A stretch of 64,000 nt of DNA from Vitrella brassicaformis (Eukaryota; Sar; Vitrellaceae): positions 17,540 through 81,539 of the forward strand of contig CDMY01000383.1 of assembly GCA_001179505.1 (NCBI GenBank). The letters run 5' to 3'. Position 1 is the stretch's first letter. Every line of letters starts with the position of its first letter. Both the position numbers and the translations under genes were made by a program. Below the pieces are notes generated by a model. The model made no database searches. It was not told the origin of the DNA and saw only the letters and a program-made list of their open reading frames with translations. This document shows positions 1 to 10,978 of the stretch, piece after piece.

Positions 1-261
1 GTGTCCACTGAACGTGGCCGCAGCATCGCCTTATCCTGTCAAGGTACACGGATGCATCACCAGAGATGGAATCTATGCACACAAGCTCATGTTTCCTGTG
101 CAGGTGGTGCCGCACGACGAGCTCTCTGCAGATGGACTCTTCATCTGGTAGAACGTAACCAGCATGGTGAGCAAAATACCTTACCACTTCCTCATCGCAT
201 CTGGTCATGATGCTGCCTTTATGCTGCCCCGTGTTGTGTGCCACCCTTGGTCTGTGTGCAG

Positions 262-2311
262 GAGCCACCTATCAACGGCAATCACTATCGCCTCGTTAGC
301 AGGAGCGGCCGACAGCCAAACAACGACGGACCGGTGAGTCTGGAGATGGCCATCCATTCGTCCAATGGCATGTGTTGTGTGGGTCAGGCTCAGGATCGCA
401 TCGCGCGTGAGACCCTGCTGTCCATCTACCGCTGCATACCCCCCTGGACCATCACCCGCATCGCACCCGACAAGCGCATCCTCTCCGCCGCGCCGCCCCT
501 CTACAGCCACTTTGACATCGACTGCTCCGACCTAGCGACGCGTCGTGTGTGGGAGAGGGTGCCCAGCAGACGGGCGCGGAAGTGGGGCGCCATGGCGAGA
601 AACCTGAAGCAGGTGACGGTGCGGTACCCACGTGGATACCATTTTGGCGCCGGTGACGAGTGGTGCGAGTGTGCCTGGGCGTCGCTGATCGAGGCGCATG
701 CGACTGCGCGCGAGGCCAACAACGAGAAGCCCGACAAGGCCAAGGGGGGCGGCGCGCAGCCACCGGCCGGGGACCAGCAGGGAGGGTCCCTCCACACCAT
801 CACATTCGAGCCTGTCGATCTGTCAGACGAGGAGTTCCGTGCCCTCAACTGGCAGCAGCGCCGATCCCTGATGTCCCGCCTCCCGAAGACCGTCATCCTC
901 TCCGGCCTCAAGACCATCAGAGGCCTCGGGCGTCCGCAGTGCACGCTGATAGACGAGCGGCAGTGGTCCATGCCGTCGCTGGAGCATGTGGAGGGCTACG
1001 CGTGTGGGGACTTCATCGGCACATCCAGCAGCCTGACGCATCTTGAGGTGCGGCCTATCAGGGGGCTCCTTGACGTGCCGGGGCGTATGTCGCCGCCGGT
1101 AGTGGGGCAGCGAGGGAACCTGGAGGGGCTGCAGAAGATCGGAGTGATTCAGCCGTTTAGAGAGCTGGAAATGGATCTGGACAGATTGAAGGTAGGATAT
1201 GAGGGAGGGACTGTCTGCTTCCCCACTGGATTTGTCTTGTCCTTGTCTTGTCGCCCCTCAGGAGGCGTTGGCTCGTCACAAGATTCGCCGCATCAGGGAC
1301 ATCAAGGCTGATGCGCCTGATGTGTTTGGCACCGGCATTCTCGTGACCTCCGAGCTGCTGCGCCTCGCGCGGACCCTCGCCGACTTCAAGCAGTCCCTCG
1401 CACCAGCCACCCTCACCCGTACGGCCTTCACCAGCGTACCCGAGATAGTGCTGGTCTCCCGCAACTGGAACAAGACATTGAAGCTCGACTTCCCCCTCCC
1501 CCCGCCCTCCGCCCCCCTTCCATCTCTGTTTTCCAACGCGATGAAGTACTTCGCCAGCAGGGCTAAGACTGTCATCTGGGACACCGACCCCGCCCCCATC
1601 GAGCCCAGCGAACCCGACAACCGCATTGAGCTCGAGAAGGAGCTCATGGCCGACCTGATGTTCAACAAGGCCACCACAGTGGACGTCCGGGGCGGCGGGT
1701 TTGCCGCCGCCCTGGGTGCCGTCTCGCCCGATACGTTCCCCGCCGTCACGCATCTGGACATTCGTGGGGGCTGGGACACTGCTGCGAGCACCCTGGCAGC
1801 CAAGATGCCGCGTTTGCGTTTAGTGGAAATGACGGGCAGTGGCGCGGGGGGAGCGATGGCGTTCTTGCGGTCGATGGGCCGCGAGAGGAGGCTGCCCAGG
1901 GTGGTCATCATGGGGGTACCGCCTGTGACCTGGCTGGGGTGGGGGGACCAGAGGGATGACCTACCAGAGATAGAGGAGCTGAAAGTGACCACAGGCGGTG
2001 AGTGAATATGGCGAAAACACTCACCCATCTCCACACAGCACAGAACAAAGATGCCGATTGATCTGTCCTGCTCTGCAGGTTTCGGTCCTCCTTCCGAAGA
2101 TTCTGCCATCCGCGCCGTGGAGTCGCTGCTGCAGCTGCGGGTTTCGCGAGAGGTGCGCATCGTTGTCCAGTGCACCACTTCTCAGGAGGTCACCCTGCAG
2201 GCGCTTAATGGCCGCTTCCCCGGTGGCAGCGGTGAGGCCAACGGGTTCAGCGTCACATGGGAAGCCACCCGCTACGATATCATGGTCGTCGCCCGACGCA
2301 TCGACACGTAG
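262..2311 (+). CDS. unrecognised protein, 5' end incomplete
   Basis: Four exons can be joined in phase: 262-333, 388-1191, 1262-1997 and 2079-2311, ending in TAG. The upstream part (probably an exon beginning near 104 after a CAG acceptor) could not be phased and the true start probably lies outside the window. The product is soluble, with repeated short strings of the type THLEVR and THLDIRG (around 1040 and 1750) that look like degenerate leucine-rich units, as often seen in large F-box/LRR-like families of protists. No catalytic motif was seen. The frame is well supported because the three clear introns (54, 70 and 81 bp) all have GTGAG or GTAGG donors and CAG acceptors. Function unknown. 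Confidence 0.6.
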
Positions 2312-2917
2312 AACACACACAAGGTCAGACTGTTGATGCCACAGCAGGCAGGACGGTGGCAGCATTGCGTCGTGTGTGTGTGTGTGGACCAGGTGTCATT
2401 TGGACAACTTGTTGGTTTGAGAACAGGAATAGAGGGAGGAATAGAGGGAGGGAGGGAGGGAGGGAGGGAGGGAGAGGGGGGCGGGGCTATCTATCGTACC
2501 TGCCCGTGTGAGTGCTCCTCGAAAGATAGCTGGCTGGCTGACTGTGTGTACAATGAATGCCTCCGTGTTGTGTACAGACATACGTACGTCACTGACTGAC
2601 TGACTGACGATTCATTCAATAAGGAGCGACACATGTAATCCAAGCATCCATGTCAGTCTCCGATTCGTCCGTTGACTGCCATCAGTACATACGTCATAGC
2701 ATGCACATACATACCCATGTGCAGTGCACCTCTCTCTCTGCAGCTGCGATAGGCCTACACACATGTAATGGCACACACCTCTCACTCTATACTGCCTTGT
2801 ACACACTCGTCCAGCCAGCTACCCCTCAGAGATCGACCAACGGCCACAGAAAAACCGCACTACTCAGGGAGGAAAACTGCAGGAGGCACCGTCCGTGCGG
2901 CCAGAGACATAAGATCG
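2312..2917. other. tail-to-tail spacer with simple repeats
   Basis: The 606 bp between two convergent stop codons hold a (GGGA)n tract at about 2429-2480, TG-rich sequence and a TGAC run near 2591-2606. No supported gene. Confidence 0.6.
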
Positions 2918-4760
2918 TTACCCATCCCCCGCAATGAGGCGATACTTGCTATTCCGCTCCCCCATCCGCCTCAGGATCTGTGTCATCCACACACACACAC
3001 ACACACGGACAAGTGAGTCGGCATATCCACTCGTGTGTTCCTGTTGCTCACCGCTTTCCAGAGTGCTGTGGGTTGCTCCGGCGATGGGTAGTTGCTGAGA
3101 AGTGTGTCCTTGTCGCACGCCGCCACATACCACACGCCCCGCTGCACCTCGCTCTCGAGCTGATTCGGGGCCTGCGTCAACCAACACAACCACCACCACG
3201 CCAACAGCCAGCAGCATGCAGCATGCAGCATGCAGACGGGTCTGTTGTTTGGTGCGTTGTGTATGATTGGCTTGGTACCCATGCGCAGTATCTGCGGAAG
3301 AACTTGAAGTCCGACGCCTCAGCCTTGCCGGTCTGCACACACACGGCACCCTCCCTGCGCACCCACGTGTCTGGCTCTGCGCATTGTGGTGCCTGACCTG
3401 GATCATTTTGACACACTCCTCCACATCCCCGCCCACGTACACTTCATCGATGACCTTACGCGCGCCCCGGATGGTTCTGAAGGAACAGGTGCGTGTGCGT
3501 GGACACTCATCGTGTGTGTTGGTTGCGTGTACCCATGTGGGTGCATCATGATGAGCGCGTCACCCATCAGACCCCGCCGACCCACATCGCCACCCATGTA
3601 AAGCGTCTGCAGCAGCGCACGTGAGCACAGAAATGAAGACGCCTTCTTTGTGCCATGCCGCTGCCCTGCCTACGCACGTTGGCATTGAAGACCTCCAGCC
3701 CCCGCTTCCCCTTGTCGTCTAGCGGGTCTTCCATCTCCCCGCTGCCGCCCGGAACACCCTGCTGCTCATCGGCCTCATCTTCACTGCCGGCCGCTCCGTC
3801 GTATGACACCCGCCTGACGCCCTTCATGAGCTCCCCTAATGTGAACTCGGTTGGCCTGTTGAGGATGATGCCGCACGTGTAAGGGGTGGAGTCGCCGTAG
3901 TCGGTGATGAACACCACCGCACGGTTGAAATACTGCTGGAAGGGGAACTTCCCAGGACTGAACAGACAACAAACCAACACGCAGAGAGAGAGGAAACGGA
4001 TCATCAGCACGTCACGCTCGCTCACCAGGCCAGCAGCAGGCACCCCTTCTCAGGCATCGGCAGCTCGTGCGCCCACGTTGGCCCACCGCCCATCATCGGC
4101 GTCGTCGCACCCTCCCACGTTCGCCCGAGTGACTCGACCTCCGTCCCATCCATGGGTTCGCCCTCCTCCAGCGCAGACAACAGCTCGCGAGCAGCGGCCT
4201 CTTCGTCATCGATCGTTTCGGGGGAGGGAGAGGGAGAGGGGGGCGGGGCAGTGGCTGCGGCAGTGGGTGGTGGAACTGCCATCTGTGTTTGTGTGTCGTT
4301 GCCAAACTCGAGACCGCCAGCGACCAGCCGAGCGCGGAAGGAGCGCCAGTCGTCGGTGTTGCTCTCGTCAGCAGCACTACAGAAGAACACACAAGTGACA
4401 CAGGGAGTGAAGGAGAGGACTGCCAGTGCAACTGGTTGGCTCGCACCTGTCATCGCTGCTGACAGCGTGGCGTCTTAGCCTCTGCAAAAGCCGCGAATCC
4501 ACTCGGATGACTGAACGCTGCATAGACAGACGCAACACACATACACAGATGCCACGAGATAGATGCTCAGTGCATTGACCCACCTGGGAGACCGATTCAT
4601 CTGCCTCGTGCCGCCTTGGAATTGGAGCAAACCGCCTTCTATCGAGCAGCCACGAAGGCCTGTATGACGGCACGAACGCCGAGCTCCACCCGAGCGATGA
4701 CAGCATGAGCAGAAGGGACGAGATGGACAGATGAGATGCAATTGATGATAATAGTCCCAT
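2918..4760 (-). CDS. AlgH/DUF179 (UPF0301) family protein, plastid-targeted
   Basis: Nine exons in coding order: 4760-4584, 4517-4447, 4376-4026, 3957-3678, 3606-3533, 3476-3398, 3332-3279, 3171-3052, 2977-2918, giving 421 residues with all phases closing. Residues 1-28 form a signal peptide (hydrophobic run SISSLLLMLSSLGW) ending SSA, followed by FVPSYRPSW and an Arg-rich stretch. A Phe just after the cleavage site is the hallmark of transit peptides of red-derived complex plastids, so plastid import is inferred. The DUF179 core follows: an NRAVVFITDYG strand, GIILNRPTEF, LYMGGDV, MMHPHG and AWAPNQLESEV, then the terminal LW helix. An acidic low-complexity insert (about residues 240-270) splits the core. 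The biochemical role of the family is not established. The start is the ATG just before the signal peptide; the frame stays open further upstream. Confidence 0.9.
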
Positions 4761-5023
4761 GATCAGCAGATCCTTAGACAGCCGTGCACATTTGAGCAAC
4801 GAATTGCGTTCCGAGATCTGCAAGCTCAAACTACAGCTCGCCTTGAAGCTAAGCTCGCCTCCGCGAGACCTCCCGTTTTCTGCGTTGAGCCTCTGCGTCA
4901 CCCGCCAACCATCGTTTTCTGCAGCACCAGCTCGATCTGCAACTCCGTTCATCCCATTACTCATCGGCATTCTGATGCTGTCGAGGGAGGCATTATCGCG
5001 TTGATCATCAAGCTGCAGCGACG
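4761..5023. promoter_or_regulatory. head-to-head promoter region, AlgH-like / BCAT
   Basis: 263 bp between two divergent ATGs. On the minus strand it carries GCGAGCTTAGC at 4848-4858 and a second half site GGCGAGCT at 4835-4842, joined by TTCAA. The arrangement is nearly the same in the 53.5 kb spacer. Being a promoter is inferred from position. Confidence 0.5.
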
Positions 5024-6942
5024 ATGAGGCGAGCGGCCATATGCCGGCGGCGACCAAGATGCAGCCCTTTCCTACCCTCGTGCGTTCTGCCACATCGGCA
5101 GTTTTCTTCTGCGTCCGGCCTGCATGGCTTGGACGCTTCCCAGCTCAAGATCATCCGCAAGGGCGGCGAACCGACGCCCCTGCCGCCCCTTGACACGCTG
5201 GTGTTCGGGCGGACGTTTAGTGACCACATGCTGGATGTGGACTGGGACGTCAACGAGGGTTGGAGGGCGCCTGTCATACGGCCGTTTCAGAACTTGAGCA
5301 TCCACCCGGCTGCGTCCTCGCTGCACTACGCTCTGCAGGTAGATAGATGAGTGGCCATTCTGAGCGCAAGGGAGGCGGGACGTCTGTCTGTGGTTTGTGG
5401 CTTGTGTCTGATGTTCAGTGTTTTGATGGGATGAAAGCGTACAAGGACGACAGTGGGCGCATCCGTATGTTTCGACCTGACATGAACGCCAGGAGGCTGC
5501 TGCTCTCAAGCCAACGCCTGGGACTGCCGGTAACAACACACACAGACACACACACACACCCCTCTCATGTCGATGTGTGTGTGTCTGCAGTCGTTTGACG
5601 AGCTTCAGTTGGTGGAGTGCATCAAGGCGCTGCTGAGTGTGGACAGCAGCCAGGTGCCGCAGAAGGACGGCTACTCAATGTACATCCGGCCCACGTCCAT
5701 CGCCACGCAGCCTACGCTGGGCGTCGGGCCCCCATCGCAGACCAAGCTGTTCGTCATACTCAGTCCCGTGGGGCCCTACTATCCAACTGGTCAGTCAGTG
5801 ACGCGGCAGAAGAATGGATAATGGCCATGTGTGTCGTGTGGGCATGTGTGTAGGGTTCAAGCCCGTCCAGCTCTTGGCTGATACGCATTACATTCGTGCG
5901 TGGCCTGGCGGAACCGGCGACCGCAAAGTTGGCGCGTAAGAATGGGGAAGACACCCAAACGCATCGATCGACAGATGCATGTGGCTTGTGCGTCCTTTCA
6001 TTTCAGCAACTACGGCCCGACGATCCTGCCCCAGACGCTGGGAGCGAAGAAGGGCTATTCGCAGATGCTGTGGCTGTTCCCTGAGGGCGACGACTACCGG
6101 CTGACTGAGGTCGGCACCATGAACCTCTTCATCTTATGGAAAAACGAGCAGGGTACAAAGATGCCATCAGACAAAGAGGCAGCAGAGAGAAGCCGAATTT
6201 GCCGGTGTGTGCTGTGCTGTTGGTGCGTTGGTTGCAGGAGAGAAGGAGCTCGTCACCGAGCCCCTAGGCGACCTGATCCTCCCTGGTGAGGTTACATGGC
6301 CCATCTGTGTCGATTCATTGAGCCGACATGTGGTCACCTCTTGGTGCAGGCGTGACGCGTGATTCGATCATCAAGCTGGCGCAGAAGATGCACGACATCA
6401 AAGGTACGCGGGCGGGCGAGGCATGCACGACTGACTGAATTCTGATGTACCTGGCATGATGTGTGCTGCGCAGTGAGCGAGCGCCCTGTGTACATGAAGA
6501 AAGACTTCCTCAAGGCCGTCGCTGAGAAGAGGGTGGGTGAATGCGAGAGGAAACAAAGGCATGCCGCCGCACTCACAGACGTCCTTGTTCTCTGGGTGTT
6601 ACAGATTCTGGAGGTGTTCGGTGCTGGTACGGCGGCCGTGGTGTCGCCTGTGGATCGCATTGGCTTCGATGGTGTCGATTACCCCATACCCGTGGACCCT
6701 GACAACCCATCCGCTGGTGAGAATATCAGACACAAGTGAGATTGTCGTGATCGGTCTGGGTGTGTGTCTCTAATTGTGTGCAGGTATCGGTCCTCTGGCC
6801 AAGAAGCTGCTGAAAGAACTGAATGACATCCAGGTGACATGCAGCGGCGTGGGGCAAACGAGCAGGGAGGCAGTCATGGGTGTTTGTGTACGTCTGTGTG
6901 CAGTATGGTCGCGTCCCCCACGAGTGGTCCTGGCTGGTATAG
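5024..6942 (+). CDS. BCAT: branched-chain amino acid aminotransferase, probably mitochondrial
   Basis: Eleven exons (5024-5338, 5419-5529, 5591-5789, 5854-5935, 6007-6152, 6238-6285, 6350-6403, 6474-6532, 6605-6716, 6784-6833, 6904-6942) give 404 residues, the normal size for a eukaryotic fold-IV PLP aminotransferase. It interconverts Leu, Ile and Val with their 2-oxo acids using glutamate/2-oxoglutarate. Visible family motifs are LHYALQ with CFDGMKAYK, the PLP lysine region [15 protein letters not shown] (Lys in DRK), [23 protein letters not shown] and the terminal [10 protein letters not shown]. The first 35 residues are Arg/Ser-rich, lack acidic residues and contain RQFSSAS, so a mitochondrial presequence is likely. 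The redox CxxC of human BCATs is absent (VVSP in its place). Confidence 0.93.
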
Positions 6943-7301
6943 CCCCGCGATGCATCCATGCATCCACCCTCCCCGCCTCCTCTGTCCCACCTACCCAGCC
7001 CAACACACTGCTCTCGTGTTGGTGTCTTTGTTGTGTTGTCGTAGCGGCTAGCTGTACTGACGACCAGCTACATCAGTGCGTGAGTGACTTTGTATGTTGT
7101 GGATGTCGTGAACACGGAGGCAAGACGTTGTAAGCATGGCCAGCCATCATTGACGTCACCCATGATTCCATCCATCCGTCCTTTCATGCATGCGATGCGC
7201 CGGTCCACCGGCCCTTGATCAGGGCGTCTTCCATATGCACACGCCCTGATCCATCCATGGACAAGTACGCAACATCGATCTGGCTTGTGTCTCTTGCATA
7301 C
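6943..7301. other. spacer plus unresolved 3' end of the LC8 gene
   Basis: The last coding exon of the minus-strand LC8 gene should lie here, but no exon encoding the conserved terminal strand could be identified. Sequence is otherwise TG-rich and unremarkable. Confidence 0.4.
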
Positions 7302-7590
7302 CATTTGTCCGAGATAGAAGTAGGCGTACATTTGCTGCTCGTGAGTCACATACGTCGAGAAGTTGCGCCCAACAACGACGTGCCATGTCTTCTCATAGTT
7401 TTCCTCAAATGCCTTCTTGATATAGGTCGCCACATCCTTCTCAGTGGCGCACACCTCCTGGGCTGCGTGCACAACCAATGCCATTCACAGGCCGTCTTCG
7501 TTGAATCTTGTTACCTTGCTGTGCCTTGGCGATTGCCAATTCGAGCATAGACGGGTCGATGTTGGCGCTTTTGACGACTGGCTTCGCCAT
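7302..7590 (-). CDS. DYNLL: dynein light chain LC8 family, last exon not found
   Basis: Two exons are clear: 7590-7515 and 7462-7302 (intron with GTAACAAG donor and ACGCAG acceptor, phase 1). They encode 79 residues of a protein whose family is about 89 long. The core is unmistakable: EKDVATYIKKAFEENY, TWHVVVGRNF, THEQQMYAYFYLGQM. LC8 is a homodimeric hub that binds short linear motifs in dynein intermediate chains and other cytoplasmic and axonemal partners. The donor after GQM (GTATGCAAG) is good, but the following sequence has no exon resembling the usual ILLFK strand. Reading on without splicing gives an unrelated tail ending at 7068. The N-terminus is also divergent. Confidence 0.82.
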
Positions 7591-7676
7591 GCTTCCCCGG
7601 CTTGCTGAGACGGCAGGGCCCCCCGAGCTAAAGACCGGGGGCCCGTCTGTGCTTTGTGCGCGTCTCAGATTTGAAG
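7591..7676. promoter_or_regulatory. very short head-to-head promoter region, LC8 / F-box-like gene
   Basis: Only 86 bp separate the two ATGs. It contains CGAGCTAAAG at 7624-7633, a weaker form of the motif shared with other divergent gaps, inside a GC-rich CCCC...GGGG context. Confidence 0.4.
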
Positions 7677-9129
7677 ATGCTCTTCCACCCCGCTATGGTC
7701 ACCAACCGTCCTCACCTGGTGGATGTGATGCCAGACATGAGCTGGCTCTGGAGGCCGCGACGCCGCCGCTCTTCTTATCGCCGAATCAAGGATGATGTTG
7801 AGAGCGGCCTTCTCGCGTCTGCTCCTACCGCCGAGCTGTCAGTCGTCGTCACGGGCAGCAATGCCGCTGCCGTCGATGAGGAGAATGTGCTGCCTCTCAT
7901 CCTTCCGCATCTCCCTGTTGACGAACTGGTGACGGCCCGGGCGGTGAGCAAGGCCTATGGCACAGACCTCGTGGACGAGGCCGCCTTCTTGCGGCGCATC
8001 GACTCATGTCTCACCCAGCAGAAGCTCACCGGCCTCATTGACGTGGAGAGGTACCGCACTATCGACCTTCCCGAGTCCGTCTCCCGCCTCGACTACCTCT
8101 CTCGCTGCGCCTACGTCCTGGAGCAGGCAGGGCCATGGATGAATGCGCTCATCCGACTGGCGAGCGGCTCCCAGATGATTGATCAGCTGCCCCTGGTGCT
8201 GACGGCCGAGTCCGTGCTGGCGCTTGTGCCGGATAAGGCGACCTTCAATCAGCTGCCGGCAGCAATGGCCACCTACAATGCTATCGGCCCTCTCCTCTGC
8301 CGTGAGGATAGAGAGAACGGCACGACGACTACGATGGCGCTGCAGACAGGGGAGCGCGAGTCGGTCGAGCTTCACCCCAGCGCCTGCGCGCGAGGGTGCA
8401 CCACCCTCATCTTCATGTTCTCCTACGTCGTCGCGATCCTCGGTTCTGCAGCGCTTGGTGTCATCCTGAACCCCGACCCTGACCGACAGATGCAGCAGCT
8501 GACGCTGGAAGACCGCTGTCAGTTGGTGCTCTTCGTGCTCGTGGTGTGGACACTCTGCCTCAGCCTCTGCATTGCGGCTTGTGCGTGCGAGGACTGGTAC
8601 AGCGCACGCCGCCCAGTGCTGTGTGGCACCATCAACGGGCTGCGTTTCCGGACAGCCTTCAAGGAGGAGCTATCTCGGGGTCACCCATACCTGAAGACCT
8701 TCAGCGAGAGCGACCGCTCCATCCTTTACGTCACTCGCCCTGCATGCCCTGATGAAGGTGGCGGCGGAGCCGCTGACAGAGGTGGTCGACACGCAGCTGG
8801 AACGGAACGACACCCTCACCGACACCAGCACAGCGGAGGAGGATGTGATCGTCGTCGAGTGGCGAGAGGACGGGCTGGAGACGAGTGCGACCGACTGCAA
8901 ACGGGCGATGGTCGTGGTGCTGCTGAACGAGGGGGGCGATGGGGCTGCGGTGGCTTCTCTGTCTTTTCTCGCACGGCGGAGGGTGGTGCTTGAGACAAGT
9001 GAGAGGGAGGTGGAGGTTGGGTGGACGCTGGACGAGCGCTTCCCCGTCACCATTCCTGCAATGCGGCAGCTGCTGAGGCAATGGCGGCTCGAAGATGCAA
9101 TACTGAGCACGACCCAGGGCACGACGTGA
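7677..9129 (+). CDS. F-box-like protein with two membrane helices, apparent frameshift
   Basis: A long intronless frame runs from ATG 7677. Near residue 70 it has an F-box-like stretch (LPHLPVDELVTARAVSKAY). Further on come two hydrophobic segments, TLIFMFSYVVAILGSAALGV and LVLFVLVVWTLCLSLCIAAC, separated by about 20 residues, so a membrane anchor is likely. Around 8690-8740 the coding signal moves to the +1 frame: the original frame turns into Gly/Arg/His-rich sequence ending at 8993, while the other frame (HALMKVAAEPLTEVVD onward, to the TGA at 9129) is acidic and protein-like. No GT-AG intron of workable size explains the change. The function is not known; F-box similarity is by eye only. 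Confidence 0.55.
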
Positions 9130-10978
9130 GCGTGTGGGTGGATGTATGTTGACACCGACCGATATAGCCAGCCGGCCGACTTGAGACGATACGTGCTCCA
9201 GATGAGTGATGGATCATGAAACCGATGTGCATCCTCCATCCACAATGCTTTTCATCATATGGGTATGGCTTCCTATCTGGCATCTGGTTGGTCCGGTTTG
9301 AGGTGGTGTGCCGTCAGAAGAGTTTCCACTCCTCGTTGAATCATTGAATAAACTCGGAAGTTGGGCAAGGCGTGTCCCCTGTAGTCCCCCATCCACACGA
9401 CATGATGCACATGCATTCGCACACACCACACACGACACGAACCCTCAAGAAGAGGGTCGAAAAACTCGGCATGCAACTACCACGGACACTCACCAGCCGG
9501 CCAACCGGACCACACAAAGTGGGGTCGGCCATCGAAAGACTTTTCCTTTGGAGAGACACACACACACGCACACACACACGCACACACGCATGACACAGTG
9601 ATCTCAGCTCTTCTGCGTGTTTCGGCCAGAAGCTGCCCCACCCACCCAGCCATCGCCACCCCCCGACCCATGCCCCCATGCTACGTCATCCGTCCACCAC
9701 GTGCAGTGCAATGGCACGTACATCCATCCGTACACAATGCTGCTGCCTACTGCAGTGCGCCTACTTTTGGCAGCAAAAACTCATAAAAGAAAGACAACCA
9801 GACATTCAGACAGGCCTGCAGGAAAAGGGATGTGAAAAGAAAAACGGAAAGAAAATCGATCGCGATGCAAAAAGCGGACAGCCAGGCATGTAGATGAAAA
9901 AGCGATACGATCGACCACCACCCCACCCCACCCCACCACACCACACCTACACCCACACCTACACGCAACATACCCGCCCCCCCGTTCGTGTCGCCTTCCT
10001 CCTTGCACGTCTGCAAGGCTGTACTTGTTTAGAGTACATATGTATTGCCCACCAAATACAGTATTGGGTGTCGATGCACATCCATCACGACAAGAGAGAG
10101 TATGACAAGGGAGATGGGAGGTGGTGGCACATATACGAATGAGGGCGACACGCCTAGACATGGATGACCAGCGACCACCTACCACCTAGGAAAGATCCGT
10201 ACTAATCAGACAGTCTAGTCAGTCGACCCGAGAGCAGAACCATCTGACGGCATGCGATTAGCGCACCGACAGAGTGGACGATACGAGACGAGATGAGTGT
10301 GTGTGTTTGTGTATGTGTGTGTGTATGCAGAGAAAGGGATCACACGTGAGCCTGTCCGTCTATACGTACGATGTGTCTTCCTATGCTACGTACCCTACAA
10401 CACAGAGAAAGGAAGGAGGGAGGGCGACCACGACCACGACCACACAGAAGCGACCTGCTTCGATAAAGACATGCACGTCGCGCACTCGCGAACACAGAAG
10501 AAAGGCGGCCCCCCCGTGTCTTCTCTCTCCCCTTTCTATCTCCCCTCCCTCCCTACAGACGGACCTACTGCACAAGATCGATCTATCGATACACTTCGGT
10601 ACACTCAGAGAGCGTGGTTGTGCATGAGAGAGTGAGTGTGTGAGCCAAGTGCCAGCCCGGCCATGGTGAGTATCGACACGCGCACGAGGCGCCAATCAAG
10701 CACCCGACCCGACGGCCGGTGTGGTACACGTACACAAGCAAGCTACGTCGAGAAAGGAGTGAGTGGAGGGCACTTGCACCATGCATACAGACAAATGAGA
10801 ACGTCAAAACTGGACGGAAAAAGGACAAGTGAGCCTGCCCTCTATCCATGATAGTCAGCCACATGCATGCAATCCATGAGATGCAATCAACACACACATG
10901 AACCAACGAACGAACGAACCACCATCACATGCATCACCCACTCCCCCCATTGTATGCACATGCATATGTACGACCCCG
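9130..10978. other. long tail-to-tail spacer, simple repeats, no gene seen
   Basis: About 1.85 kb with a CA/GCA tract at 9557-9592, C/A-rich CCCCACC repeats near 9918-9960, a TG tract at 10298-10325 and GAGAGA tracts. All open frames here are repeat translations. It probably contains the 3' UTRs of both neighbours. Confidence 0.6.

Noticed and set aside
9130-10978. Several 60-130 codon frames in both strands
   Set aside because: All are translations of CA, TG, GAGA or CCCACC repeats without family similarity.
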